Part shown: positions 1 through 7,726 of the stretch, in pieces
Layout: each line of letters starts with the position of its first letter
Numbering within the stretch: the stretch's first letter is position 1
From: Staphylococcus pseudintermedius
GTDB lineage: Bacteria; Bacillota; Bacilli; Staphylococcales; Staphylococcaceae
Direction: 5' to 3'
NCBI RefSeq assembly: GCF_001792775.2
Contig: NZ_MLGE02000011.1
Location: 1-51,437, forward strand
DNA: 51,437 bases
Made by a program: the position numbers and the translations under genes
The notes under the pieces: generated by a model
What the model saw: only the letters and a program-made list of their open reading frames with translations
What the model was told of the DNA's origin: nothing
Databases searched by the model: none

Positions 1-45
1 CTCACCTTTTCTAATGAAAAATAATAAATAAATAGAGTTTTAAAT

Positions 46-83
46 GGTCCTATCTCTTTTTGTAGAGTGTAGGGCCGTTTTTT
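46..83 (+). terminator. Rho-independent terminator of an upstream gene
   Basis: GGTCCTA...CTCT at 46-57 pairs with AGAG...TAGGGCC at 64-76 (one G-T wobble, small bulges), followed by a run of T at 78-83. It ends transcription of a plus-strand gene lying left of the window and isolates rot. Confidence 0.65.
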
Positions 84-279
84 GCTGTTAAAAATGCTCA
101 CCTTTTTTTAAATATGCATTCTTTCTTTTATTTCAAAGTCAGTCATATACAATCAAATAGGGTAAAAACTTAAGAATGCGATTTTAAAATGACAAATTAT
201 TACTAAAATATTAAATATGATTAGATTTCTATTTTGTGGGTACAAATAAACGATAGGTAGAAAAGAATGGGGGTTTATT

Positions 280-690
280 ATGACTGAAAAAAATAATTAT
301 AAAGTGAGCGATATCATGCGCCTGGACCAACTGCAAAAAGAAGTTGAAGCCATTTTTGAAGAAATTGAGGGAAAATATCGTTTATCGAAAGAAGAGTTTT
401 TGATTTTACTGACACTTTGGGATCAAGGTTCTATGACGTTAAAAGAAATGGATGACTACGTGAAAGTTAAGACTTATAAGCGTACAAGAACGTACAACAA
501 TTTGGTAGAAATGAAATGGATTGTTAAAGAGCGTCCGACAAACGATGAAAGAACCGTTATTATTCATTTTAATGAGGATAAAGAAGCGGACAAGCAAGAT
601 TTAATTAATTTTACATGTATGGAAATCGAAAAAAGAGATGCACATTTGAGAACATTATTAAATGACATTGTCAACGGCTGTGATATTTAA
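280..690 (+). CDS. rot: SarA-family transcriptional regulator Rot
   Basis: A 136-residue winged-helix protein matching S. aureus Rot (about 133 aa) through most of its length. The block LILLTLWDQGSMTLKEMD and the following KRTRTYNNLVE and ERPxxDERTVIIHFNE stretches (residues 47-105) are almost the same as I remember for S. aureus. In S. aureus Rot binds promoters of toxin and surface-protein genes, represses secreted toxins and is translationally silenced by RNAIII. The ATG follows AATGGGGG at a good distance. About 115 nt of AT-rich leader lie upstream; I did not find the UUCCC loops that RNAIII uses in S. aureus, so the same control is unproven here. The gene is monocistronic. Sure of the family, quite sure of the orthology. 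Confidence 0.93.
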   Translation: MTEKNNYKVSDIMRLDQLQKEVEAIFEEIEGKYRLSKEEFLILLTLWDQGSMTLKEMDDYVKVKTYKRTRTYNNLVEMKWIVKERPTNDERTVIIHFNEDKEADKQDLINFTCMEIEKRDAHLRTLLNDIVNGCDI

Positions 691-829
691 AGACCAATGC
701 GACTCTCATTTGATATCAAGATTTAATCCACCCATTCTGAAAAAGCTAAAAAGAATTGAAGAGCTACAAAAGCCCGCAATTCTTGGCATCACCAAAGACG
801 ACATTGAATTAAAAAGAGAGTGCAAATGA
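662..829 (+). CDS. Possible 55-codon reading frame overlapping the end of rot
   Basis: An open frame, +1 to rot, starts at ATG 662 inside the last codons of rot and ends at TGA 829. From residue 20 it reads like protein (RFNPPILKKLKRIEELQKP, then a charged ITKDDIELKRE tail) and is rich in Lys, Glu and Ile. There is no convincing ribosome-binding site, so it may be a remnant of a longer gene or a coupled small ORF. A terminator follows at 859. I do not recognise the sequence and assign no function. Confidence 0.22.
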   Translation: MTLSTAVIFKDQCDSHLISRFNPPILKKLKRIEELQKPAILGITKDDIELKRECK

Positions 830-858
830 AAATAAATTATTCATACTACCTATTATAA

Positions 859-896
859 AACCAACGCTTCCCTAATGAGGATTGTCGTTGGTTTTT
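859..896 (+). terminator. Terminator after rot
   Basis: AACCAACG (859-866) pairs perfectly with CGTTGGTT (886-893), with a small inner TCC/GGA pair, followed by TTTTT. It would end the rot transcript, including the small overlapping frame. Confidence 0.65.
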
Positions 897-1192
897 CTCG
901 TAGTGAGCGATGAACGTAAATTTGAAATCAATACAAAAGCTTTAATTCACAGCATTCACATCTCTCTTAGTATTTTGAAAGAAGTAATATAGCAATGAAT
1001 TTTTAAATTTACTTGAAGTAGGATATAAGAATGAAAACGATACGCCCACCTTTTGAAACGCATGACCAGATAGCTAAATATTGAGTGCTAAATCAAAAGG
1101 ATTGGGGTATCGTTTTCCAATTTAAAATCTACAAAACTGAAACAAACTTAAAAATCTACACATCTTTTACAACGCTTTAACCTCATTTGACA
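897..1192. other. Gene-free stretch with one spaced inverted repeat
   Basis: No supported gene. The perfect 11-bp arms GAAAACGATAC (1033-1043) and GTATCGTTTTC (1107-1117) are 63 nt apart. Between them a short plus-strand frame starts MKTIRPPFETHDQIAKY and stops at TGA; reading through the stop it continues as VLNQKDWGIVFQFKIYKTE. This could be a decayed gene fragment, but the evidence is weak. The minus-strand ytqB gene ends at 1193 without an obvious strong terminator of its own. Confidence 0.4.
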
Positions 1193-1756
1193 CTACGCTC
1201 TTTTTTCAATCGCAATCACATATGGTGGTCGATTTTGTTGATTAATAAACTCATACTTCAAAACATGAGCACGTTGTTGATCAAACGCTGCCAAATGCTT
1301 CATCAAAGTCATGCTTTCTTCCTTGCCTTCTTCATGACCAGGATAAACGACTAAAACGATGATGCCTTCTGGTTGTAATATATCAAAAATCGTCTGAACA
1401 GCAGCAAGTGTAGTCGTTGATTGTGTGACGATAGATTTGTCGCCTTTCGGTAAATAACCTAAATTAAAAATGGCAGCATGTACTTGAGTGAGATGTTCGT
1501 CTCTAATATATTGTGTAATCCATTCGTGCCCTGTATGAAAAAGAGAAACATTGTTGTAATCGTGAACACGTTGTTTTGTATTTTCAATGGCTTCTTGTTG
1601 GATGTCACAGCCATAAACATGACCATGAGGGACGAGGTCTGCTAAAAATTTTGTATCATGACCGTTACCACATGTTGCATCAATGACGACACTTTCTGAT
1701 GTAGTATGGCTTCGAATTAATGATTTGGCAAAAGGTAAAATACGTTCGACTATCAT
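1193..1756 (-). CDS. ytqB: Class I SAM-dependent rRNA methyltransferase, YtqB type
   Basis: 187 residues. The N-terminal Rossmann motif VIDATCGNGHDTKFLA (about residues 24-39) is the SAM-binding loop, and NLGYLPKGDKSI near residue 98 is the family's N-L-G-Y-L-P block. This fits the rRNA_methylase family (B. subtilis YtqB), for which SAM binding is established but the exact substrate is not clear to me. The ATG overlaps the TGA of ytqA by 4 nt (ATGA), so the two are translated together. Soluble, no membrane segment. Confidence 0.85.
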   Translation of the reverse strand: MIVERILPFAKSLIRSHTTSESVVIDATCGNGHDTKFLADLVPHGHVYGCDIQQEAIENTKQRVHDYNNVSLFHTGHEWITQYIRDEHLTQVHAAIFNLGYLPKGDKSIVTQSTTTLAAVQTIFDILQPEGIIVLVVYPGHEEGKEESMTLMKHLAAFDQQRAHVLKYEFINQQNRPPYVIAIEKRA

Positions 1757-2706
1757 ATGTGCACCTGAGAACTATAAGATGCGCCTTGAACAGTTCCACG
1801 ACGTTCAAGTTCTGCGTCAATCTCGTTTAATACTTCCCATTTATTGACACTCCACATGGGACCGACCATTAAATCAATAGGACCATCACCTGTAATACGG
1901 TGGACGATCATTTCTGGTGGCAATTGTTCGAGTTGATCACAGACGAGTTGAATGTACTGTTCTTTCGTCATAAATTCAAGTAAACCTTTATCATATTGTT
2001 TCATCATAGGTGTACCTTTTAATAGATGTAACAAATGAATTTTAATTCCTTGGACATCCATTTGAGCAACCGCTTTTGCAGTCTCTATCATCATGTCATA
2101 ATCTTCACCAGGCAAGCCATTAATAATGTGTGAACATACTTTAATGTTGTGACGGCGTAATTTTGCGACGCCTTCGTAATAACAATCCATATCATGTGCA
2201 CGGTTGATTAAGTCCGATGTTTCTTGATGAATGGTCTGTAAACCTAACTCTACCCATAAATATGTACGTTCATTTAATTCGGCGAGGTAGTCCACGACGT
2301 CATCTGGTAAACAATCTGGACGTGTCCCGATAGATAATCCGACAACACCCGGTTCTTTTAATGCAGCTTCAAATTTTTCTCGCAATACAGCAACGGGCGC
2401 ATGTGTATTGGTAAAGGCTTGGAAATATGCAATGTATTGACCTTCGTGCCATTTCTCGTGCATTTTATTTTTAATCTCTTTAAATTGTACTTCGATAGCA
2501 TCAGCACGGTTACCCGCAAAGTCACCACTCCCTGCTGCTGAACAAAAAGTACAACCGCCGTGCGCAACTGTACCGTCTCTATTAGGGCAATCAAAACCAC
2601 CATCTAAAGCAACTTTAAATATTTTTTGTCCAAATTTATTTTTTAGATGATAATTTAAAGTATGATATCGTTTCTTCTCAAAAGCATATGGGAAATAAGT
2701 GCCCAT
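1753..2706 (-). CDS. ytqA: Radical SAM protein, YtqA / TIGR01212 type
   Basis: 317 residues from ATG at 2706, which has AAGGAAG upstream; a GTG one codon earlier is also possible. Cysteines at about 40, 52 and 55 form the CxxxxxxxxxxxCxxC cluster signature of this elongator-like radical SAM family (DCPNRDGTVAHGGCTFC). GLSIGTRPDCLPDDVV and LWVELGLQT are conserved SAM/core blocks. The family's substrate is not known to me; radical SAM partners of tRNA or rRNA modification are likely because the next gene, overlapping by 4 nt, is a methyltransferase. First gene of a two-gene operon divergent from an MFS exporter. Confidence 0.87.
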   Translation of the reverse strand: MGTYFPYAFEKKRYHTLNYHLKNKFGQKIFKVALDGGFDCPNRDGTVAHGGCTFCSAAGSGDFAGNRADAIEVQFKEIKNKMHEKWHEGQYIAYFQAFTNTHAPVAVLREKFEAALKEPGVVGLSIGTRPDCLPDDVVDYLAELNERTYLWVELGLQTIHQETSDLINRAHDMDCYYEGVAKLRRHNIKVCSHIINGLPGEDYDMMIETAKAVAQMDVQGIKIHLLHLLKGTPMMKQYDKGLLEFMTKEQYIQLVCDQLEQLPPEMIVHRITGDGPIDLMVGPMWSVNKWEVLNEIDAELERRGTVQGASYSSQVHI

Positions 2707-2746
2707 CACAATCTTCCTTTCGACTTTCTATGTTTAAACTGTTTTT

Positions 2747-2775
2747 ATCATATCGTATTCGTCATTTTTCTTAAA
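2747..2775 (-). promoter_or_regulatory. Sigma-A promoter of ytqAB
   Basis: On the minus strand TTTAAG (2775-2770), 17 nt, then TATGAT (2752-2747); the ytqA start lies about 41 nt downstream of the -10 box. Confidence 0.5.
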
Positions 2776-2781
2776 CAGTAT

Positions 2782-2819
2782 TTGAAGATTTTAACATATT
2801 TTCATTATAACGTGTTATA
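2782..2819 (+). promoter_or_regulatory. Promoter of the MFS gene with a palindrome over the -10 box
   Basis: TTGAAG (2782-2787), 18 nt, TATAAC (2806-2811). The -10 box is the left arm of the inverted repeat TATAAC-GT-GTTATA (2806-2819), a position suited to a repressor. No regulator gene is adjacent. Confidence 0.4.
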
Positions 2820-2853
2820 GTGTGTGCTAGAGACAAAAAGGAGTGAAACATCA

Positions 2854-4035
2854 GTGAATATGCCTAAAGAAATATGGTGGCTCGTCATTGGGATGGCGAT
2901 TAATATCACAGGTGCGAGTTTTTTATGGCCGTTGAATACGATCTATATGAATGAGGAACTCGACAAATCATTAAGTACTGCTGGGCTCGTACTGATGGTC
3001 AATTCATTTGGAATGATTGTAGGAAATTTACTTGGTGGGACATTGTTCGATAAACTTGGAGGATATCGGACAATTATGTTAGGCACGATTGTGAGTTTGT
3101 GCGCTACCATTTTATTAAATTTCTTCCACGGTTGGCCTTGGTATGCGATTTGGCTCATTATGCTCGGTTTTGGCGGTGGGATGATTATCCCTGCTATTTA
3201 TGCGATGGCTGGAGCAGTGTGGCCTCAAGGGGGAAGACAAACGTTTAATGCTATTTACTTAGCACAAAATATCGGTGTGGCATTAGGTGCAGCGCTAGGT
3301 GGTTTTGTTGCTGAACTAAGCTTTAATTATATTTTTATGGCGAATTTGGCGATGTATGTCATTTTCTTCTTTATCGCATTATTTCAATTTAATATGGACT
3401 ATCAAGCGACGGTTAAACATCAAGAAACGTTGGAAAATGTGGCGCACATTCAAAACAAGAAACATTTCACAGCACTCATTTTATTATGTGTGATGTTTGC
3501 GCTATGTTGGATTGCATACGTTCAATGGCAAACAACTATTGCGTCATTTACACAAAGTATTGGTATTTCTATGAGTCAATATAGTTTGTTATGGACAGTG
3601 AACGGGGTGCTCATTTTAGTAGGACAACCTTTAATATTACCGATTATTCACCTCATTAAAGGGCAGCTGAAAAAGCAACTTTACTTTGGATTAGTCGTAT
3701 TTATATTGTCGTTTTTCGTGACAAGTTTTGCGACATCATTTTCAATTTTTGTTGTAGGGATGGTCATTATGACATTTGCAGAAATGTTCGTTTGGCCTGC
3801 TGTACCAACGATTGCTAATAATTTAGCGCCTAAAGGTAGAGAAGGGGTCTATCAAGGCATTGTGAATTCTGCTTCAACAGTGGGGAAAGCTTTCGGTCCA
3901 TTAGTTGGCGGGATACTCGTCGATGTGTTCAATATGCAAATCATGTTTTTATCAATGATAGGTTTACTCGTCGTCGCTATGGCATTCCTTACGATTTATG
4001 ATAGAAAAGTTGATCCGAAAACGTTATATCGTTAA
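2854..4035 (+). CDS. Major facilitator superfamily transporter
   Basis: 393 residues from GTG 2854, chosen because AAAGGAG lies 10 nt upstream; an in-frame GTG at 2824 precedes that site and has none, and an ATG at 2860 is the alternative. About twelve hydrophobic segments are visible. The MFS loop motif GNLLGGTLFDKLGGYRT lies after helix 2, with a poorly charged central loop of about 30 residues (QATVKHQETLENVAHIQNKK) and a second-half repeat GREGVYQGIVNSAS...GPLVGG. It resembles YttB-like drug/metabolite exporters of Firmicutes. Substrate unknown. Divergent from ytqAB. Confidence 0.83.
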   Translation: MNMPKEIWWLVIGMAINITGASFLWPLNTIYMNEELDKSLSTAGLVLMVNSFGMIVGNLLGGTLFDKLGGYRTIMLGTIVSLCATILLNFFHGWPWYAIWLIMLGFGGGMIIPAIYAMAGAVWPQGGRQTFNAIYLAQNIGVALGAALGGFVAELSFNYIFMANLAMYVIFFFIALFQFNMDYQATVKHQETLENVAHIQNKKHFTALILLCVMFALCWIAYVQWQTTIASFTQSIGISMSQYSLLWTVNGVLILVGQPLILPIIHLIKGQLKKQLYFGLVVFILSFFVTSFATSFSIFVVGMVIMTFAEMFVWPAVPTIANNLAPKGREGVYQGIVNSASTVGKAFGPLVGGILVDVFNMQIMFLSMIGLLVVAMAFLTIYDRKVDPKTLYR

Positions 4036-4051
4036 TCACAGTAAATGACAC

Positions 4052-4080
4052 TTGCATCTTCGTACCAAATTGCATAATAT
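4052..4080 (+). promoter_or_regulatory. Promoter of leuS
   Basis: TTGCAT (4052-4057), 17 nt, TAATAT (4075-4080) with a TG just upstream of the -10 box. Transcription would start near 4087, at the beginning of the T-box leader. Confidence 0.5.
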
Positions 4081-4086
4081 AGTAGA

Positions 4087-4300
4087 TGATTACGAATTAA
4101 GCATGTGGTCGTACTGGACTGGAGTAGTAACTTAAAAGGGTTTCCACAGAGAGTTAGTGGTGGTGCGAACTAACGAAAAACTTTAAGTGAACTTGCCAAT
4201 AAATAATGAAAAATAAATGACATCTCTTACTATTTAAAATGAAGTGCACTTCTAGGAGTGAATGAGGGTGGTACCGCGGCAAAAGTCGTCCCTTAGCATA
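4087..4300 (+). promoter_or_regulatory. T-box riboswitch, leucine-specific, controlling leuS
   Basis: The T-box sequence AGGGTGGTACCGCG lies at 4265-4278, followed by the CGTCCCT terminator arm at 4287-4293. The distal part of stem I is visible: GTTAG...CTAAC enclosing TGGTGGTG (about 4153-4174). In the following specifier loop GAA is followed by CTT at 4192-4194, a leucine codon, matching the downstream gene. Uncharged tRNA-Leu would stabilise the antiterminator and switch on leuS. Confidence 0.92.
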
Positions 4301-4346
4301 TATGAATAGTTTGAGGTGTCTTTTTATGAATGAGGAGGATTTAATT

Positions 4347-6758
4347 GTGAGTTACAATCATCAAGAAGTCGAAAAAAAGTGGCAAACGTATTGGCTAGAG
4401 AACAAAACGTTTAAAACAGAAGATAATATCGGGCAGAAGAAATTTTATGCATTAGATATGTTCCCTTATCCATCAGGTGCAGGGCTACATGTGGGGCATC
4501 CAGAAGGCTATACAGCAACTGACATATTGTCACGTTATAAGCGTATGCAAGGTTACAATGTATTACATCCAATGGGGTGGGACGCGTTTGGTTTACCTGC
4601 TGAACAGTATGCACTTGATACTGGAAACGACCCAGCCGAATTTACAAAACGTAACATTCAAACATTTAAGCGTCAAATTCAAGAGCTTGGTTTTAGTTAT
4701 GACTGGGATCGTGAAGTCAGTACGACAGACCCTGAATATTATAAATGGACACAATGGATTTTTATTCAACTTTATAAAAAGGGATTAGCGTATATTGATG
4801 AAATTCCGGTAAACTGGTGTGAAGCGTTAGGCACAGTACTATCTAATGAAGAAGTGGTCGATGGTGTATCAGAACGTGGGGGCTACCCAGTGGTGCGACG
4901 CCCGATGAAACAATGGGTATTGAAAATCACAGAATATGCGGATCGTTTACTTGAAGACTTAGATACACTTGATTGGCCTGAATCGATTAAAGATATGCAA
5001 CGTAACTGGATTGGTCGTTCTGAAGGGGCGAAAGTGAACTTTAAAGTCGAAAATATCAACACACCGATTGAAGTATTTACAACACGTCCAGATACGATTT
5101 ACGGTGCAACATTTTTAGTGTTAAGTCCTGAACATACTTTAGTGAATCGTATTACGACACCACAACAATATGAAAAAGTGAAACATTATCAAGATGAAGC
5201 GGCGAAAAAATCTGACTTAGAACGTACAGATCTTGCAAAAGAAAAAACAGGTGTCTTCACAGGGGCTTATGCGATTCATCCGTTTACAGGAAAGCAAGTG
5301 CCTATTTGGATTGCTGATTATGTGTTAGCCTCATATGGGACAGGGGCTGTGATGGCTGTTCCAGCACATGATGAAAGAGACTACGAATTTGCGACAACAT
5401 TTGATTTACCAGTTGTGACAGTTATTGAAAACGATGCAGAGACACCTTATTACACTGGTGACGGTGCACATGTTCAGTCTGGTGAATTAGACGGTCTGAA
5501 CAATGAGGCGGCGATTGCAAAAGCGATTGAACTATTAGAAGCAAAAGGCCTTGGAGAAAAGAAAGTGAATTATAAACTCCGTGACTGGTTATTTAGTCGT
5601 CAACGTTACTGGGGTGAACCAATTCCAATTATTCATTGGGAAGATGGCTCAATGACAACAGTACCGGAAAACGAATTACCATTATTACTACCTAAAACGG
5701 ATGAAATCAAGCCTTCAGGTACAGGGGAATCACCACTTGCGAATATTGATGATTTTGTGAATGTCGTTGATCCTGAAACCGGTATGAAAGGGCGTCGTGA
5801 AACAAACACAATGCCACAATGGGCGGGTAGTTGTTGGTATTACTTACGCTATATCGATCCTAAAAATGATCAAATGTTAGCAGACCCTGAAAAGCTTAAA
5901 CATTGGTTGCCTGTTGACCTTTATATCGGTGGCGTTGAACATGCTGTATTACACTTATTATATGCACGTTTTTGGCATAAAGTGCTTTATGATCTTGGCG
6001 TTGTTCCTACGTCTGAGCCTTTCCAAAAATTATTCAACCAAGGTATGATTTTAGGTGAAGGTAACGAAAAAATGAGCAAATCAAAAGGTAATGTGGTGAA
6101 TCCAGACGATATCGTTCGTTCACATGGTGCAGACACTTTACGTTTATATGAAATGTTTATGGGGCCATTAGAAGCTTCAATTGCGTGGAGTGAAAATGGT
6201 TTAGATGGTTCACGTCGCTTCTTAGATCGTGTATGGCGTTTATTTGTCACTGAAGACGGTCAACTCACAGATAAAGTGATTGAAGGTGACACACCAGCAT
6301 TACAAACGGTTTACCATCAAACAGTTAAAAAGGTCACTGAAGACTTCGAATCATTAAGTTTTAATACGGCAATTAGTCAATTGATGGTCTTTATTAATGA
6401 ATGTTATAAGGCTGACAACATTTCTAAAGCTTATGCAGAAGGTTTTGTGAAAATGCTAGCCCCTATTGCACCGCATGTCGGTGAGGAATTATGGTCTATT
6501 TTAGGACATGATACAACGATTACTTACCAACCATGGCCAAGTTTCGATCCATCGCTATTAGAAGAAGATGTGGTTGAAATTGTCGTTCAAGTGAATGGTA
6601 AAGTTCGTGCTAAAATCGAAATTCCTAAAGATATGAGTAAAGCAGATATGGAAGCGACAGCGTTAGCCAATGACAACATTAAAGCTGCAGTTGAGGGTAA
6701 AGATGTTAAGAAAGTTATTGCAGTTCCACAAAAATTGGTGAATATTGTCGCGAAATAA
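4347..6758 (+). CDS. leuS: Leucyl-tRNA synthetase
   Basis: 803 residues from GTG 4347, with AGGAGG upstream; the in-frame ATG at 4302 lies next to the T-box and gives an extra 15 residues not found in S. aureus LeuS (about 804 aa). Class I synthetase: HIGH-type motif HVGH at residues 48-51, KMSKS at 575-579, and the CP1 editing domain between (about 220-420) with the threonine-rich [12 protein letters not shown] and [15 protein letters not shown] blocks that hydrolyse mischarged tRNA. An anticodon-binding domain and small C-terminal domain complete it. Charges tRNA-Leu in the cytoplasm. Expression is controlled by the T-box. Confidence 0.98.
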   Translation: MSYNHQEVEKKWQTYWLENKTFKTEDNIGQKKFYALDMFPYPSGAGLHVGHPEGYTATDILSRYKRMQGYNVLHPMGWDAFGLPAEQYALDTGNDPAEFTKRNIQTFKRQIQELGFSYDWDREVSTTDPEYYKWTQWIFIQLYKKGLAYIDEIPVNWCEALGTVLSNEEVVDGVSERGGYPVVRRPMKQWVLKITEYADRLLEDLDTLDWPESIKDMQRNWIGRSEGAKVNFKVENINTPIEVFTTRPDTIYGATFLVLSPEHTLVNRITTPQQYEKVKHYQDEAAKKSDLERTDLAKEKTGVFTGAYAIHPFTGKQVPIWIADYVLASYGTGAVMAVPAHDERDYEFATTFDLPVVTVIENDAETPYYTGDGAHVQSGELDGLNNEAAIAKAIELLEAKGLGEKKVNYKLRDWLFSRQRYWGEPIPIIHWEDGSMTTVPENELPLLLPKTDEIKPSGTGESPLANIDDFVNVVDPETGMKGRRETNTMPQWAGSCWYYLRYIDPKNDQMLADPEKLKHWLPVDLYIGGVEHAVLHLLYARFWHKVLYDLGVVPTSEPFQKLFNQGMILGEGNEKMSKSKGNVVNPDDIVRSHGADTLRLYEMFMGPLEASIAWSENGLDGSRRFLDRVWRLFVTEDGQLTDKVIEGDTPALQTVYHQTVKKVTEDFESLSFNTAISQLMVFINECYKADNISKAYAEGFVKMLAPIAPHVGEELWSILGHDTTITYQPWPSFDPSLLEEDVVEIVVQVNGKVRAKIEIPKDMSKADMEATALANDNIKAAVEGKDVKKVIAVPQKLVNIVAK

Positions 6759-6784
6759 AGAAGAATGAGGGAGCGTAGAGGATA

Positions 6785-7096
6785 ATGAAAGAAATTACTA
6801 CAGATGAATTAAAAGAGATTGTTTTAAGTTCAGAACCAGTAAATATTGTCGATGTACGCGAAGATGAAGAAGTGGCAATGGGAATGATTCCTAATGCTGA
6901 ACATATTCCGATGAATGACATTCCGGATCATGTGGATGATTTCAAAAAGGATACGACGTACTACATTGTTTGTGCTGGCGGTGTGAGAAGTGCGAAAGTG
7001 GTTGCGTTTTTGAATGATCACGGGATTGATGCGGTGAATGTTGAAGGTGGTATGCGTGCTTGGGGTGAAGAAGGATTAGAGTTTAAGCGTATTTAG
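6785..7096 (+). CDS. Single-domain rhodanese-like protein
   Basis: 103 residues, one rhodanese domain. The active-site loop is C63-AGGVRS, so the catalytic cysteine is present and a sulfurtransferase role is possible; NIVDVREDEEVAMGMIPNAEHIP is the typical N-terminal signature, interrupted nowhere. Starts 26 nt after leuS without an intervening terminator and is probably cotranscribed with it. A terminator follows at 7109. Confidence 0.88.
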   Translation: MKEITTDELKEIVLSSEPVNIVDVREDEEVAMGMIPNAEHIPMNDIPDHVDDFKKDTTYYIVCAGGVRSAKVVAFLNDHGIDAVNVEGGMRAWGEEGLEFKRI

Positions 7097-7108
7097 AATA
7101 TGATGATG

Positions 7109-7155
7109 CACTGTTATTGTTGTGTGGGAGACCATGCGATAATAGCAGTGTTTTT
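7109..7155 (+). terminator. Terminator of leuS-rhodanese operon
   Basis: CACTGTTATT (7109-7118) pairs with AATAGCAGTG (7141-7150) with one G-T pair, followed by TTTTT. Confidence 0.7.
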
Positions 7156-7667
7156 GTGTTGTTGTTTGGTGAACATTTCGATTACATTTGAGTGTGTTTG
7201 TAGGTTGTTGAACATTTCGAAAAGTTTAGTTTAATATTTCTTGATTGCAGCACTTGCCTTCCCTTTCCTAGGGGCTGATCCTTCAAGTAAATTCGGCTGG
7301 ATTAAAGCATACACTTGATGGAGGCCGAATTGGATTTTGGGAGCAGTACAGAAATCTCATGTACAACAAAGATTTCGTCGTACTGCCCCCGCAAGGCTGA
7401 CTCGACTTCTCACCGGCAAAAGCATTGAGAAGTCAGATAGCTACTGCGTTAAAAAGTAGCCACTCTCATAATTCAATGATTTGATTTTGCTTTCAACTTT
7501 CCTCTCAGGAGTCTTGCACGGTCTTGCAATATGTAGGGGGGTGGGGGGGACAAACAACAACACAAACTATCAAAAGCCACCACTCACCTTAACATAGCTC
7601 TTTGTACGCGTTGAGACGGCCAAATGCGGAGATTAATGATGTTAACATTTGAATGGATACAGCAATC
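7156..7667. other. Structured gene-free region: five hairpins, direct repeat, G-rich tract
   Basis: No open frame is convincing. Seen in order: a 12-bp direct repeat TGAACATTTCGA at 7170-7181 and 7209-7220; hairpin 1 ACTTG/CAAGT around CCTAGG (7252-7288); hairpin 2 AATTCGGC/GCCGAATT (7290-7331); hairpin 3, a long imperfect stem from GGGAGCAGTAC (7339-7349) to GTACTGCCCCC (7380-7390) with an inner AAATCT/AGATTT; hairpin 4, CTGAC-bulge-TTCTC paired with GAGAAGTCAG (7398-7435); hairpin 5 GCTACT/AGTAGC (7440-7460). Next come GTCTTGCA twice (7511, 7521) and two G runs of 6 and 7 split by one T (7536-7549). The last 110 bp hold nothing I can name. It could be a structured RNA, a palindromic intergenic element or the scar of a mobile element. 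Confidence 0.55.
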
Positions 7668-7703
7668 AAAACCCCCAGCTCGTTATCAATTTGAGATGGG
7701 GGA
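7668..7703 (-). terminator. Terminator of the flavoprotein gene
   Basis: On the minus strand CCCCCATCTC pairs with GAGCTGGGGG (arms 7702-7693 and 7681-7672, one mismatch), followed by TTTTG. Confidence 0.65.
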
Positions 7704-7726
7704 ATGTTGTGTGGCAGGGTTAATTT

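Noticed and set aside
2358..2603. 81-codon minus-strand frame within ytqA
   Set aside because: Lies fully within a well-supported radical SAM gene in another frame; no ribosome-binding site.
4477..4788. 103-codon plus-strand frame inside leuS
   Set aside because: Out-of-frame shadow of LeuS, whose motifs fix the true frame.
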